DNA from: Posidonia oceanica
Taxonomy: Eukaryota > Streptophyta > Magnoliopsida > Alismatales > Posidoniaceae
DNA length: 64,000 bases
NCBI GenBank assembly: GCA_037176725.1
Contig: JAZBRS010000037.1
Location: 11,984,001-12,048,000, forward strand
Direction: 5' to 3'
Under the pieces are notes generated by a model that worked only from the letters and a program-made list of their open reading frames with translations, was not told the origin of the DNA and did no database searches. Each line of letters opens with the position of its first letter. Position 1 is the stretch's first letter. Position numbers and translations under genes: made by a program. Of the stretch, positions 44,301-56,300 are shown piece by piece.

Positions 44301-46565
44301 AGGATCTACCACGGATGTGGGAGACCCAGAAGGAAACAAGGAGTGAATTCCTGAGGTCCCTGCGCCTCCTGAATAGGAGTGCTCCGGCAGGGGTCGGCGG
44401 ACAATATTAGCTGGGGTAGATGCTGATGCAGGTGCATGAGATGGTGCAGAAGTGGATGCCTCGTGCGTGTCGATCACAATCGTTCCCGATTCGATCAAGT
44501 CCTGGATAGCATTCCGGAGAGTGAAACAACTATCAGTCGAATGCCCGACGCTTCGATGAAAGTCGCAGAAAAGGTTCGCCTTAAACCAATGCGGTAGTGG
44601 GTTTGGTGGCGGGCGAACCTCCGGAAATCTCAGGAGCGACGCAACCTTCGGGAGGACGGCAGTGAGCGGTTCCACCAGTGGGGCGAACTTCCGCTTCTCC
44701 ATGGGTGGCCGTCTCGGCCTCGGGAATTGTCCTTGCTGAACCGGTGCGGCAGGATAGACCGGTCGAGCGGTGGTAGTGATTTGTGGTGTAGGGTGTGCCC
44801 TAGGTGCAGGTGCGTAATAGATTTGAGGAGGGGCAGGCCGGGACGCCAGACGGACGGGCGCAGCGGGGGAGTCGACGTATGCGACAACGGGCTTCGGCGG
44901 ATCCTTCCTCTTGGGACGATTGTTGTTGAGGCTGCTGTTGTTGTTGATGGCGCTGCTGCTACTACCGTCGTTGCTGGCGAGGGCCTGCCTGGCAAGCACA
45001 GAGAGTGCGGGGAAGTTGCCACTCCGCAACGAACTCTCTACGCGAGTGCCAGCTCGGATCAAAGCAGTGAAGGTTGTGACGGGTTGGATGCTAAGCAAAG
45101 CTCCGGTAGACGGCTGTGCCCCTTTTATGATGATCTCGATAGACTCCTCGTCGGAGGGCCTATCTCGAACTTGCGAGGCAAGGGCACGCCAGCGGCCGAC
45201 GTACTCCCCGAACGGCTCGCCCGGATTCTGCTTGGTTGCGATCAAGTCCGCGCGCTTTGGGACCAGATCGAGGTTGAAGGAGTACTGTTCCAAGAACGCC
45301 TGGCTTAGGTCGTTCTAAGTCTTGATCGTAGCCATGTCAAGCGAGGTGAACCACTTGAAAGCCGGACCAGACAAACTCTTCTGGAACAGGCGGATCAGCA
45401 ACCTCTCGTCCGCCTGGAGTTGGGCGAGATCACCGCAGTACGCCTTCAGATGGGCTATGGGGCAGCCCCTACCATCATACTTCTCGAAGTCCGGTATTTT
45501 GAACTTCGGGGGGAGTACCGCCTCTGGGAAACAGCAGAGGTCTCGGAACTGGTAGGTCTGGTGGTCCGTGCCCTGCACTAGACGCAGTGCTTTCTCCAGA
45601 ACATCCATCCTGTTGTTGATGGGGTCTGGAATAGCTGCTACAGGAGATGGGGCAGCTGGGGCAGGGACCACGTATGTCGATTGGGTCGCACCGAGGTGCT
45701 CCTCCGGATCCACCATCACGTCGCCTGGTGATGCAAGGTGATGGCCGGCATACCCGTGCTGTGGTGGAGTGCAAGGAGGGATGTATGCGGAAGTCTGAGC
45801 CTGATGCAAAAGGGGAGGATAGATGGTATGCTGTGCGGTGGGTGCAGGATGATGGAGCATCAGCGGTCGTACCGGGGTGGTGCCGGGGGACGGGCCTGCG
45901 AGATACTGTGCTCCCACCAGTCCGAATGACTGGCCACCAGGTGGCGGAGGTGTATGCTGTGTGAGGTGTGGTGCTGATGCAAGAGGCGGAATGCGTGCCC
46001 CCATCGTCGGAACCGTGAGCAGTTGGGACGATGGTCTAGGCGGAAGTGCAGAGTGCAATGCGAGATGTGCGGGAGCAGGCCGCACAGGAACCTCAGGAAC
46101 AACGGGAGGGGAAGGAGGGCGGACTGATAGAGCTATACCCTGCAGCCGCTGGATAGTGTCCATCAGTTGCTGGTACTGCTCTTCAGGTGTCCCGTCAGTG
46201 GGAACACTGAATTGCAGTGCCGGCGAGGAACCAGAACCAAGAGATCCGGACTGTCCGGGAGACTGGAATCCTAGGGCGAGAGTCGCCGCAGTAGAAGGGT
46301 CGAAGGTGACAAAACCCTGAGAAGGTGGGGTCAGTGGTGCCTCCAGAACACGTGAAGTGGTCATCAAGATGGACTCGGCGACCGGATCAGGAGGAGCGAG
46401 CGTCTGCCACTGTCCCACAGCAAACTGGGGTGCCCCAGACGACAGAGGGGAAAAGCCTGGCGTCACAGAGGGCACAGAGGGGTTAGAAACGGGAACCGGA
46501 GGGGCCGGAGCGGGAACCACCTCCGAGGCAAGGGTGAGGGGGGTCTCGACAGTGCGCTGGGCCAT
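41307..46565 (-). pseudogene. gag-pro: Gag-pro polyprotein with protease and G-patch-like segment, one in-frame TAG
   Basis: One frame of about 1750 codons runs from ATG 46565 to TAG 41307, broken only by TAG at 45315-45317 (codon 417), where a Trp is expected. The N-terminus is rich in Pro. A Gag domain spans the stop, from PKFKIPDFEKYDG to PFGEYVGRWRALASQ. A C-X2-H-X4-H-X4-C knuckle lies near 44525-44570. An aspartic protease follows, with active-site LVDNGSGLN (Asp codon 43452-43454) and FLLGRPWLH. Next comes a glycine-rich G-patch-like stretch near 42870-42960 (PLGRHGQGI...EGLGYDP), and a long low-complexity tail. Ogre-type elements keep the same Gag, protease, G-patch order. No reverse transcriptase follows. 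Apart from the TAG the frame is clean, so readthrough or very recent loss are both possible. Confidence 0.86.
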
Positions 46566-47880
46566 TGCTGACCGAGAGCGAGTCAGAACGGGGCTGCGAC
46601 GAGGGAAAAGGGGACGGGCTCTACGAGGAGCTATGCTCGCGAAGACGAGTAGCTCAGAAAAAGGATGGTCGAGCGCAAATGTCTCAGCAGAGATGTCAGC
46701 AAAGGAGAGACCCGAGCTCCAGCTGAGGAGATCGCTTACTGAACTCTGTTAAAGACACAACGGGAAACTAGGGTTAGAAAAGAAAGAGATGCAAAATGCA
46801 TTAAGTTATGGCATGAATGTCATGTATGCTTTCTAGTATGCCCCCCTCACCTAACTAGTGTTTCCTAGCAAGGTTGTCTACTCCGGGTATCCCTGGGTGT
46901 ACGGGTCACCGACTCGAGTCAGAAAAGTAGGCTCCCTGTCTAACTCCCGGCCCAAAGCTCAGGTAATGACAGGGTGGTGCGTTGGTGGCCTCTACCCCGC
47001 CAAAGCGTGGGTGGTACCCTCCACTAACACCGACACGACCCCGGACAAGGGGGGACAGACCGACTGACTCACACCATGCCAAAGCATCGGGGTGAGAGGC
47101 CGGAACCGTCCTTCGCAGACTAGTAGGTGGACTCAGAGGAGAAGAATGCATGCCCTATATGATGCTTATGCAAATGATTAAAGTCTTTTATCTTGCACAT
47201 TTTATTAACCAAAAGGGAGTGAAGGATTGTTCAGAGTCTCTAGTTGTTCCTAGGAGTTCTTTTACTTGCATTTTTTAGTTAACCATGGGGAGAACAGACA
47301 AGTTTCTACTATCCTAAGCATGGCAAGTGCGAAAGGGAAGAAAATCAGTCAAGCATGGCAAGCAAACAATCATACAACACAACAAAAGGCATGTGCATGG
47401 CATGCGCAAGTGTTTGTGAGCATAATGGTGAAGAAAAACATTCATCGAGTCAAAAGGCATGTATGCATGGTATGTGCGTGCGTAGTGACATAGCAGGTGT
47501 GTAAAAGGAAGCATTCATCATTCAAAAAGCATGTATTATTGCCAAACAAGTACGTAGACATGCAATGTGCGAGAATTAAAGCAATAATAAGCAAGTAAGG
47601 CAAAGAAAATAAAGACAAGTAAGCTGTGAAGGAAGTAAGAGCGTAGGCAAGACAACAAGTAAACAAACAAGCACAGAAGCAAAGCCAAGTAAAAGAGAGC
47701 GCAAACCGAGACAAAAGAGGTGCAAAACCTGAACAGAGTAGCCATGAAGCGACTCGCTAGGTGTTTGCACAGAAAAGCGAGCAAAACAGACAAAGGAAAC
47801 ACAAAGGCAGACAGAGACACAAAGGCAAACAAAAACGCAAAGCAAGCGAACGAAAGCGGAGGCGAAAGCCGGAGTCTAGT
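46566..47880 (-). other. Leader of NA copy 2, no gene seen
   Basis: A purine-rich stretch between PBS and gag with no supported ORF. Nearly identical to 29147-30461. Confidence 0.6.
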
Positions 47881-47899
47881 ATCCCCAGCGGAGTCGCCA
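47881..47899 (-). other. Primer-binding site of NA copy 2
   Basis: Minus-strand TGGCGACTCCGCTGGGGAT lies one base after the end of the 5' LTR at 47901. Complementary to the 3' end of plant tRNA-Arg(ACG). It is identical to the site at 30462-30480. Confidence 0.82.
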
Positions 47900-47900
47900 C

Positions 47901-50900
47901 TGTAGCGATCCCGGTGTTCGGATCGTCCATGCACGATGCCAAAGCTCGCGTGCACCGATCGGAATCAGGCTCACTATAAGCGGCTATGTCCGAGAAGGAA
48001 GACCTAACTCGAAAACATTTAAAAAAGGGAAAAAGGGAAAGAAAAGAAGAAGATAAGACAAAATCGGAGTCGCCACCAAGTCTATTAAATCGGAAGACGA
48101 GGAAAACCGGGGAAATGCGTGAATAACCACGCAAAACCGAGCAAAAAATGTAATGCAAGGCAATGCAGAAGAAATAAGATGCAAATGAATGCAAATGAGG
48201 TGACTCGTGCCTAGGACAAGAGCAATACGGTCATTGCGGGCCAAGAGAGGGTAAGGACTCCTGTTACGCGCGGGAAAGGTGTTAGGCACCCCCGACACGC
48301 CCGAGAATCGGTCTTTCTAGGCTTACGCTCGCATATGCAGGGAAATGCAGACTTTGAATGCCTAAGTGCCAATGGATGCCTGTCTAAATGCTCAAAGGTG
48401 TGCTCTAAGTGATGAAAGACGATGCAAGGAGGTAAACGTGCAATCTAAGCGCTCAGCAACGCTGTCTGTGTTCCGAACCGGGCGAAACCTGGCTCGTGAG
48501 AACTCCGGACAGTAAGCATCACCGCCCTATATGCAAATGCAGGCGATAAAACCAAAACGGCGGGGAAAACGGGCAACGCAATCGACACGCAAGGAAAACC
48601 TCGTAAAACAGTGCGAGGAACGAAACAAATATGCAAAAAGATGCGAGAACAGGGTTGTCATGCAAAATGGGGCAAGAAACGGAACAAGAACGCAAAACCG
48701 TGCGAGAAAATGAAAGAAGGGCGCAAAACTGGGCAAGAAAACACCAGGGCACGCAAGACGAGACGAGAAAACGAAAGGGCACGCAAAACGGTGCAGGGAA
48801 ACATGACTGCACGCAAAACGGAGCGAGAAAACTTGGAAATACGCAAAACGGGGCGAGAAAACTAAAGGGCACGCAAAACGGTGCAAGACAAAGAAGCGGC
48901 GCGCAAAACAGAGCGAGAAAACTTGAAAACACGCAAAACGAGGTGCAAAAACTAAAGGGCACGCAAAACGGTGCAAGACAAAGAAGCGGCGCGCAAAACG
49001 GAGCGAGAAAACTTGAAGGCACGCAAAACGAGGCGAAAAAACTAAAGGGCACGCAAAACGGTGCAAGACAAAGAAGCGGCGCGCAAAATGGTGCGAGAAA
49101 ACTTGAAGACACGCAAAACGAGGCGAAAAATCTAAAGGGCACGCAAAACGGTGCAAGACAAAGAAGCGGCGCTCAAAACGGTGCGAGAAAACTTGGAAAC
49201 ACGCAAAACGAGGCGAAAAAAACTAAAGGGCACGCAAAACGGTGCAAGACAAAGAAGCGGCGCGCAAAACGGAGCGAGAAAACTTGAAAACACGCAAAAC
49301 GAGGCGAAGAAACTAAAGGGCACGCAAAACGGTGCAAGACAAAGAAGCGGCGCGCAAAACGGTGCGAGAAAACTTGAAGACACGTAAAACGAGGCGAAAA
49401 ATCTAAAGGGCACGCAAAACGGTGCAAGACAAAGAAGCGGCGTGCAAAACGGTGCGAGAAAACTTGGAAACACGCAAAACGAGGCGAAGAAACTAAAGGG
49501 CACGCAAAACGGTGCAAGACAAAGAAGCGGCGCGCAAAACGGTGCGAGAAAACTTGAAGGCGCGCAAAACGAGGCGTAGAAACTAAAGGGCGCGCAAAAC
49601 GGTGCGAGAAAACTTGAAGGCGTGCAAAACGAGGCGAAGAAACTAAAGGGCGCGCAAAACGGTGCAAACGGCATGCAAATGAATGCAGTGCAGGGATTCA
49701 GGGAGATATACCTGGAGATCCGGGAGTCTGATCGGAGATCTGCTTAGTCCATGCTGAAGAGCGCTTCGCTGCGGTCGCCTGGGCAGCTTACTTGAGGAGA
49801 TCCAACGGTCGGATTGAAAGATATCGCAGCTTCGGAGCAGAAGGGCCAGAACAGGAGAGAAGAACGGATCTAAGTGTTCAGGAGGTCCTAGGGGTGTGAT
49901 GAAAGTCCTCCCAAGTGAAAGGGAGTTAAAAGTGCCTGGTGTATGCAAGGGGGATGCTTAAATGCAAGATTAAATGAATGCAGAATGCATGCAAAGCGAG
50001 AAAAGACAAAGAAAAGCAGTTTGGGAAGAACAGGGATTCAAAAGCATCTTTGAAGAAAGAAAGGGGCTAAAACACAAATTTTCCAGAAAACGAGGGTCCC
50101 GGGGAGTCCGGGAATGCAAGTGGAGGGTCTACATGCAATTTTTGCAAGCATGGGGGTTAAAATGCAACTTAGGGGCAAAACAGTCTTTTACATGGTTTTT
50201 TGAAAGATGCAAGGCTCTATGTGTGATTTTCAAATCATGCAGGGGTCAAATATGCAATTTTTGTAGGAAAAATGCAAGCTAAATGCATGCTATGCATGGT
50301 GCAGAGGACCTATGTGCAAAATCAGGTAACAAGGGCCAGGAATGCAAATGCAGGAGATGAATGATGAAGACGGAATGCTTGATAACAGATCAGAGGACCA
50401 CATTGCAAATAGTGCAGAGATCGGGACTTAACAGCAATTTAATAAGATAACAGCAAGCATTTAAGTGGCGTTTAACATCTAAAGGACCTAATTGCAAAAA
50501 TAAAAATATGCTGGGGCAAACAATAAAGCATAGCAAGCCATGTTGAACCAAGAACGGACTGATATGCAAATATAGCAACTAACAAGGCTGAAGCTAAAGG
50601 AAAAAAAAAAAAAAAAACTAGAGGGCCTAAAAGAACTGCAGAGGACTAAATTGCAATAAAAATAAATGTCTGGGCTAAGACTAAAAGAAATCAGAACTTT
50701 TTAAACTACAATAGGACTTACATGCAAATAAACGAAACTACATAGTTTTTATGCAATTTTATATGGTTTTTACTCAGATTTAAATGAGTTATAAACTGTG
50801 GTTGGATCTGAAAGCAAATAGGAAACAATGTAAGATAGAAATGCAATGTGTGGTAAAGTTACTAAGATAAGGAAAAAAAAAAAAAAAAAAAGAAACGAAG

Positions 50901-53300
50901 GTGGCTTACTGTAGCATGCACAGTAGCATGCGGGTGGTTCGCCGGGGAAGAGGGAGGGCTGACGCCGGCGAGCTGTTGCACGGCGGCGGAGCGGCTTGCT
51001 GGCGGCTCGGCTGGCCTGTGGGAGGTCCGGCGGAGGCACGGCAAGGTTTGGGCGGGCCTGTGGAGCGGCGTGGCGGCGCGGGGAGGCGACGTGGCCGCTG
51101 CTCCGGCGAACGGTGCCGAGGAAGAAGACCAACTCCGGCGAGCTGCTGCGGGCGCTACGGAGCTCGAAACGCGAAAATAAAAATATGGAGTTGGACGGGA
51201 GAACGAGACGGATCTAGTGGTGGGCTCGGATAAATTTTTCGTGCGCCGAAGTGGTCGCAGAAAAATGGAGAAGTTTGGCTGTTTTCCTCTCTCTCCTCTT
51301 CCTCTTTTCTTCTGATTTCTCTCCTCTCTCTCTGGCTTCTGGGTTGGGGATGGGTATGGTGGAGGTCTGGAGAGATGATGGAGTGAAGGGGATGAGGTGC
51401 AATGGCTGTGGAGGCTTGGGTGTAGTTGGAGGTGTGTTGGCTATGGGTTGTTTTTTTTCTTTGGGTTTTTGCTGTGGGTTTTGGCCGGAGGGAGGGCTGC
51501 ACGAGGAGAGTGGAGGCTGAGTGTGGTCTGTCGGTGGCTTGCTGTGTTGGAGAGGAGGAAGGTGAGGAGGTGTTGGCTGGTTGGTGGTCTGCTGTGTTGG
51601 AGAGGAGGAAGGTGAGGAGGTCTGTTGGCTTTTTGCAGGAGAAAAAAAAAAAAAAAAAAGAGAGAGGGAGAGGGACGGCTGTTGGTAGGAGAGCTGTGTT
51701 GTGGTTGCGAGGGCTTTTGTCCTTTTAAATGGGGATGGGATTAGGGTTTTAGGGTTTTTTTGTTTCCTTTTTTAGAATGGCACTAATGTCTTGGGTTTGA
51801 ATCCATGGGGATTAGGGTTTTAGGGTTCTTTTGTATCCTTTTTTGGAATGGCACTAGTGTCTTGGGTTTGAATGCATGGGATTAGGGTTTGATTAGGGTC
51901 TTAAGGCTCTCTTTGTTTTTAATTTACTTTTTTATTTTGATTAAATGTTTGTTAAGTCTTTTAAGTTGTTTTTTTTTTAATTATGTTTTTCTTGTTAAGT
52001 GCTTAGGATGTTAATTAGGATTTTTAAGATTTATTTTTAGGTTGATTAGAGTGGGTTTTGGGCTTTTTAGTTCTAGTCTTTTATGTTTTTCTCCTTTAAG
52101 TCTTTTGAACTATGTTTTTTTGATTTTTATTTGTTAATTCTTCTTGATATTTTTTAGTTGGTTTTTTCCTGGTTTGATTAAGTGTTCTTAAGTCTTCCAA
52201 CTGTATTTTCTTTTTCTTTTTTAATTAAGTTTTATGTTATTTTTCTTATGTTCATTAGGTTAAGTCTTTTGTTTTCTTTAATTACCTGTTTTAGTATTTG
52301 ATTTTTAATTCTTCTCTTTAGGGTTTGTTTTTTTTTAACTCTTTTAGTGGGGTTTTTATCTTTGGTAGGTTCTGACTTTATTTCAGTTTTTTACTTGATT
52401 TTACAGTATTTTGTTTTAGTTTGTTTTGCATTTTTTAGTTTGCATTCTTGATTTTCTATTTTAGCTTGGTTTGGTTAAGTTTAAGGTTTCCAATTGTTCG
52501 TTTAATGTTTTTAATTATTTTTCTTAGAGTTTTGGTTTGTTTTTCTTATGTTTTAGAGTTTTGGAGATTTTTAAGGCTTTTTATGGACTTTAGCAAGGGA
52601 AAGGAAGAGGAAAAGAGAAGGAAGGAGAAAAGGGAAAAAAGGGGGAATAAAGGAGAAAAGAGATGAGTTGGAGGAAACAATTTTTAAAAATTAAGGAAAA
52701 TGCTAAAAATAAAGTAAAAATAGAAATAAGATAGAGAAGAGATAGAAGCACAAAGGGGGCCCACAGCCAGGCAAGAAAGTGGGAGAAAAGGGGATGAAAA
52801 GGAGGAGGATAATCAGGAGAGAGAGAGGAGAGAGAAAATGATAATCCAGGAGAGAGAAAACGATAATTTGGCCAAAAGGGGGTCTTAGAGGTCTCGGAAA
52901 GGGGTGAAATTTGGCGGGTGTGGGGTCTAGGGTTTCTAGTCTTGATCTCGGGGTTTTGGTTCAGTTTTGAGAAAGTTTTGGAGGGTTTTGAGGTGTAGAA
53001 AAAGGGTAGTTTTACCTAAGTTTCAAAGGGTTTTTTGGGAGTGGTTTTGGTCTGAGATTTTAAGGGCTTTTTGGTGGATTTGTTAAGTCAGGGATGGTGA
53101 GTTTTTCTATGGATTTTGGATAGTTTTCGAGTTCGGGAAAGGGGTGTAGGCTCAGGTCAAGTTTAGGCTTGTTTTGAGGAGTGGGATGAAAAGGATTGTG
53201 TAAGTTTTAACATAGGTTTGGGTTTAGGTGTGGGTTTGGTCCAGAAGCCACCAGAGAGAGAGATTCCACCAATTTAGCCTGTCAAAATGGGGTGTCTACA
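47901..53300 (-). repeat. 5' LTR of NA copy 2
   Basis: 5400 bp, with TGTAGACACCCCATTTTGAC at the 53300 end and GGGATCGCTACA at the 47901 end (minus strand). It is very similar to 30482-36153 apart from the shorter 30/90-bp array (48535-49675). A conserved GTGTCGGGGGTGCC block lies near 48285 and a PBS-like 12-mer at 48065-48076. ORFs within it are repeat translations. Confidence 0.88.
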
Positions 53301-56300
53301 CCTTCATTTTTCCTTCTTTTTCTCGGCCCGCAGCAGTCCGGCCCGCCTTCTCCACCCCTTCTTCCTCCTTCACCTTCTCTGCGTTTTTTTTCTTTCGCCG
53401 GTTTTCTCCCGCGGCAGCTACAGCTCTCCCTCCTTCGTTTAAATTTCAAGCTCTCCAATCCTTTCATCTACAGCGTCTCGCCGCTCTCTCCTGTCTCAGC
53501 ACCGATTCCGGGAGGCTTTAATTGCCTGTCGTCTCGCCGGCTGCTTGTCATCCTCAGCAGCAGTGGATCGCGCCGGTGGAATTCAAATTCCAGAACGCGC
53601 GAGCATGCCGGAGAGTAGCTGATAAAGCCTCAGCTTTCGACCTCCTTCAGAACCCTTTTTGCCATCCGAGAGAGAGAACGAGAGATATCCAGAGAATTCC
53701 CACCGAAAGCCTCTTCTTCTCCCTCTGATTTTCAGCAGAATTCTCCCTTCTCTTTTCCTCAGAAACCAAGCCCGTTCCAACCATCATTTCTCTCCCAGTT
53801 GATCCCCCAAGTTCACCCAGAAACCCAGCAGACTTCCTCCACCATTTCCCGGTCTTTCACCACCCAGAACACCCCGAATTCACCCGAACTTCCACCACTG
53901 AAACCAACTGCAACCCAACACCTTCCCTCCTGAAATTGCCTTCACCACAGTCCACCGTATCTCCCCAAATCCTTCCCCGACACTCACCTGCACTTCACCT
54001 TTCCAGGCCACCTGGTCTTCAGCCCTTTCCCTCACCACAGACCCCAAACGCCACCACAAACACTTACCCCACCTTCGGACCAGAAAACCCAACAACCTTC
54101 AATCTCCACCTACGCTCTCCAGAAACCCAATTCGACCGCCCAGAACCCTTCCCCAGACCTCCAGCAACCTCTCGGAGGGTCCCATCCAGTCCGACGTGCA
54201 GCGAACAGTCCCCCCGACCCCCGGCTGCCTCTGTGAACCCACGATCAGCCAGATCTTCCGTCGGTCTTCGCAGCAGCTGTCCAACCATCCAGGAAGCTCC
54301 GGAGGGTCGCTCTGAGTCGATCCCAGTCCTCGTGAGCAGCAGACAGCCTCCACAGTGACCGGACGAGCTCCACTTGCGACCTCTGGAGCCACCTGCGTCG
54401 GGAGGACATCCCAGCCACGGAAACAGGTATATTCTTGCTCCCTTAGTCTTCTTTTCTTCCCGCGTTGCTCCTCAGCCCTTTAGAAGTAGGTTTCCGGCCC
54501 TCTTGCCCCGTTTCTGCTCGCCGCTTCGGTCGTCTTCTCCGGCGCAGTTCTTCGGTCGCCTCGTCGCTCCAGGCAGCGGAACGCAGCTCCCGCGATCGTC
54601 CCAGCTCCGCACGAGTCCCAGGAGCGTTCTCCGGCCCTCATAACGCAGCGTCGCTGCGTTGATCGGCCGGACGAATCTCCTGAGACTCTGCAGAACTCCG
54701 GCGACCGCTCCAGCGTGCTCCAGGCTGCGTCGTCCTCCGCCGAGCATCGTCCGACCTCCGTCAGGACCTGGAGGTGCCTCCCCACCGGTCTGCGCCGCTC
54801 CAACACCCCCGTGCCGGCGTTCATGGACGCTGGCAGCTTGCTGCTACAGTGTCCATGGCCGTCGGCCATAGCACTGTTCACTTATTTTTCTGATATCTAA
54901 GTTTTCTTGCAAATATTGCATTTCTGGTCTGAGTTTTTATCATTTTACATTCCAGTCCTTTATTTAGTTTAATCTGCTGATTTTTGAACTGAAACCATAT
55001 TAAATTGCATGAAATATTTATGTTTTTCCTTATTTGCATGCTGATCCATTTACTGTGCTTTCTAGTTATAATTTTTTACGCTTTAACCCTCCTGTTTTCA
55101 ATTTCTGCATGTAGATCCTGCAGTAGATTATTTAGATTTAATGCATATAGTTTACCATATCATATTGCATTCTGGGCCCCCCTTGTTTTCTGTTTTTGCA
55201 TCTTAATCCTCTGCACTGTAGAACTTAGGCTTTATTTCTTTTTTTTTGCTTGTTGCATTGCACATTTGCCCTGCTGTTTTTGCATATTTGCATTTAGGTC
55301 CATTTTAAATGGACAGTAACTGTTTTCTATGTATTTCTGCTTACTACATTGCATTTTGGCCCCTGTCTTTTCCAGAAATTGCACATCAGTCCTCTTCAGT
55401 GTTTTCAGAGCATATTTACCATATAAAATTGCATATTCAGCCCCTGTATGATTTCAAAATCACACATAGGTCCCTGCACTTTTTAAAAAATCATGTGAAA
55501 AGACCATTTTGCCCCTAGGTTGCATTCTAGCCCCTATGCCTACCAAATTTCATGCAGACCTTCCACTAGTATTCCCAGACTCCCCAGAACCTAGTTTTCT
55601 GGAAAATTTGCATTTTAGACCCCAGTTTTTCCAAATTTGCTTTCTGATCTCTTTTTGCTTTCAAAACCTCTTTTTAAGCATACCCTCCTTTCAAAACAAC
55701 TTTCTGAGCCTAGTTTTTTGCCAATTAGACCTCTGTCTTCCCCTGTTTTCAAAATCCTTTCCCATGGAACCCTGTTTTCTGGGAAATTTGCATTTTTAGT
55801 CCCTTTCTTTTTCAAAATGCTTTCTGAACTCCTGGTTTTTCCCAAGTTACTTCTCTTTGCTTTTTCTTGCTTTTGCATGCATCCTGCATTCATTTAGTCT
55901 TGCATTCTAGCATCCTTTTGCACACACTAAGCACTTTTAGCTCCCTTTCACTTGGGAGGACCTTTTGCACATCCCTAGGACCTCCTGAACACCTAGATCT
56001 GTTCTTCTCCCCTGTTCTGGCCCTTCTGCCTTGGAGCTGCGATATCTTCTGATCCGGCCGTTGGATCCTCTCAAGTAAGCTGCCCAGGCGACCGCAGCGC
56101 AGTGTTCTTCAGCATGGACCAGACAGATTTCAGATCAGGCTCCCGGATTTCCAGGTATGTCCTCCTGAACCCCTGCATTTGCATACCATTTACACAGTTT
56201 TCCTTGTTTTCGCTTTCTGTCTCTTTGAGCATGTAGAATAGGGCCTCCCCTTTCTGCTTCTATCTCCAAATCCCCGTTTCGCGTACCCCTGTGTGTTTTG

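Larger units (their letters stand above)
30482..53300 (-). mobile_element. Full-length NA element (NA copy 2), gag-pro plus DUF7745, no pol
   Basis: On the minus strand: 5' LTR (53300-47901), PBS (47899-47881), leader, gag-pro (46565-41307), an ORF-free stretch (41306-40014), a DUF7745 ORF (40013-38775), repeat arrays (38340-36660), PPT (36169-36154) and 3' LTR (36153-30482). Reverse transcriptase, RNase H and integrase are absent, so it is non-autonomous. It sits in the plus-strand LTR; the flank at 53301 (CCTTC...) continues the LTR sequence seen uninterrupted at 22458. The opposite flank has been lost, so the duplication of the target cannot be confirmed. Confidence 0.87.
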
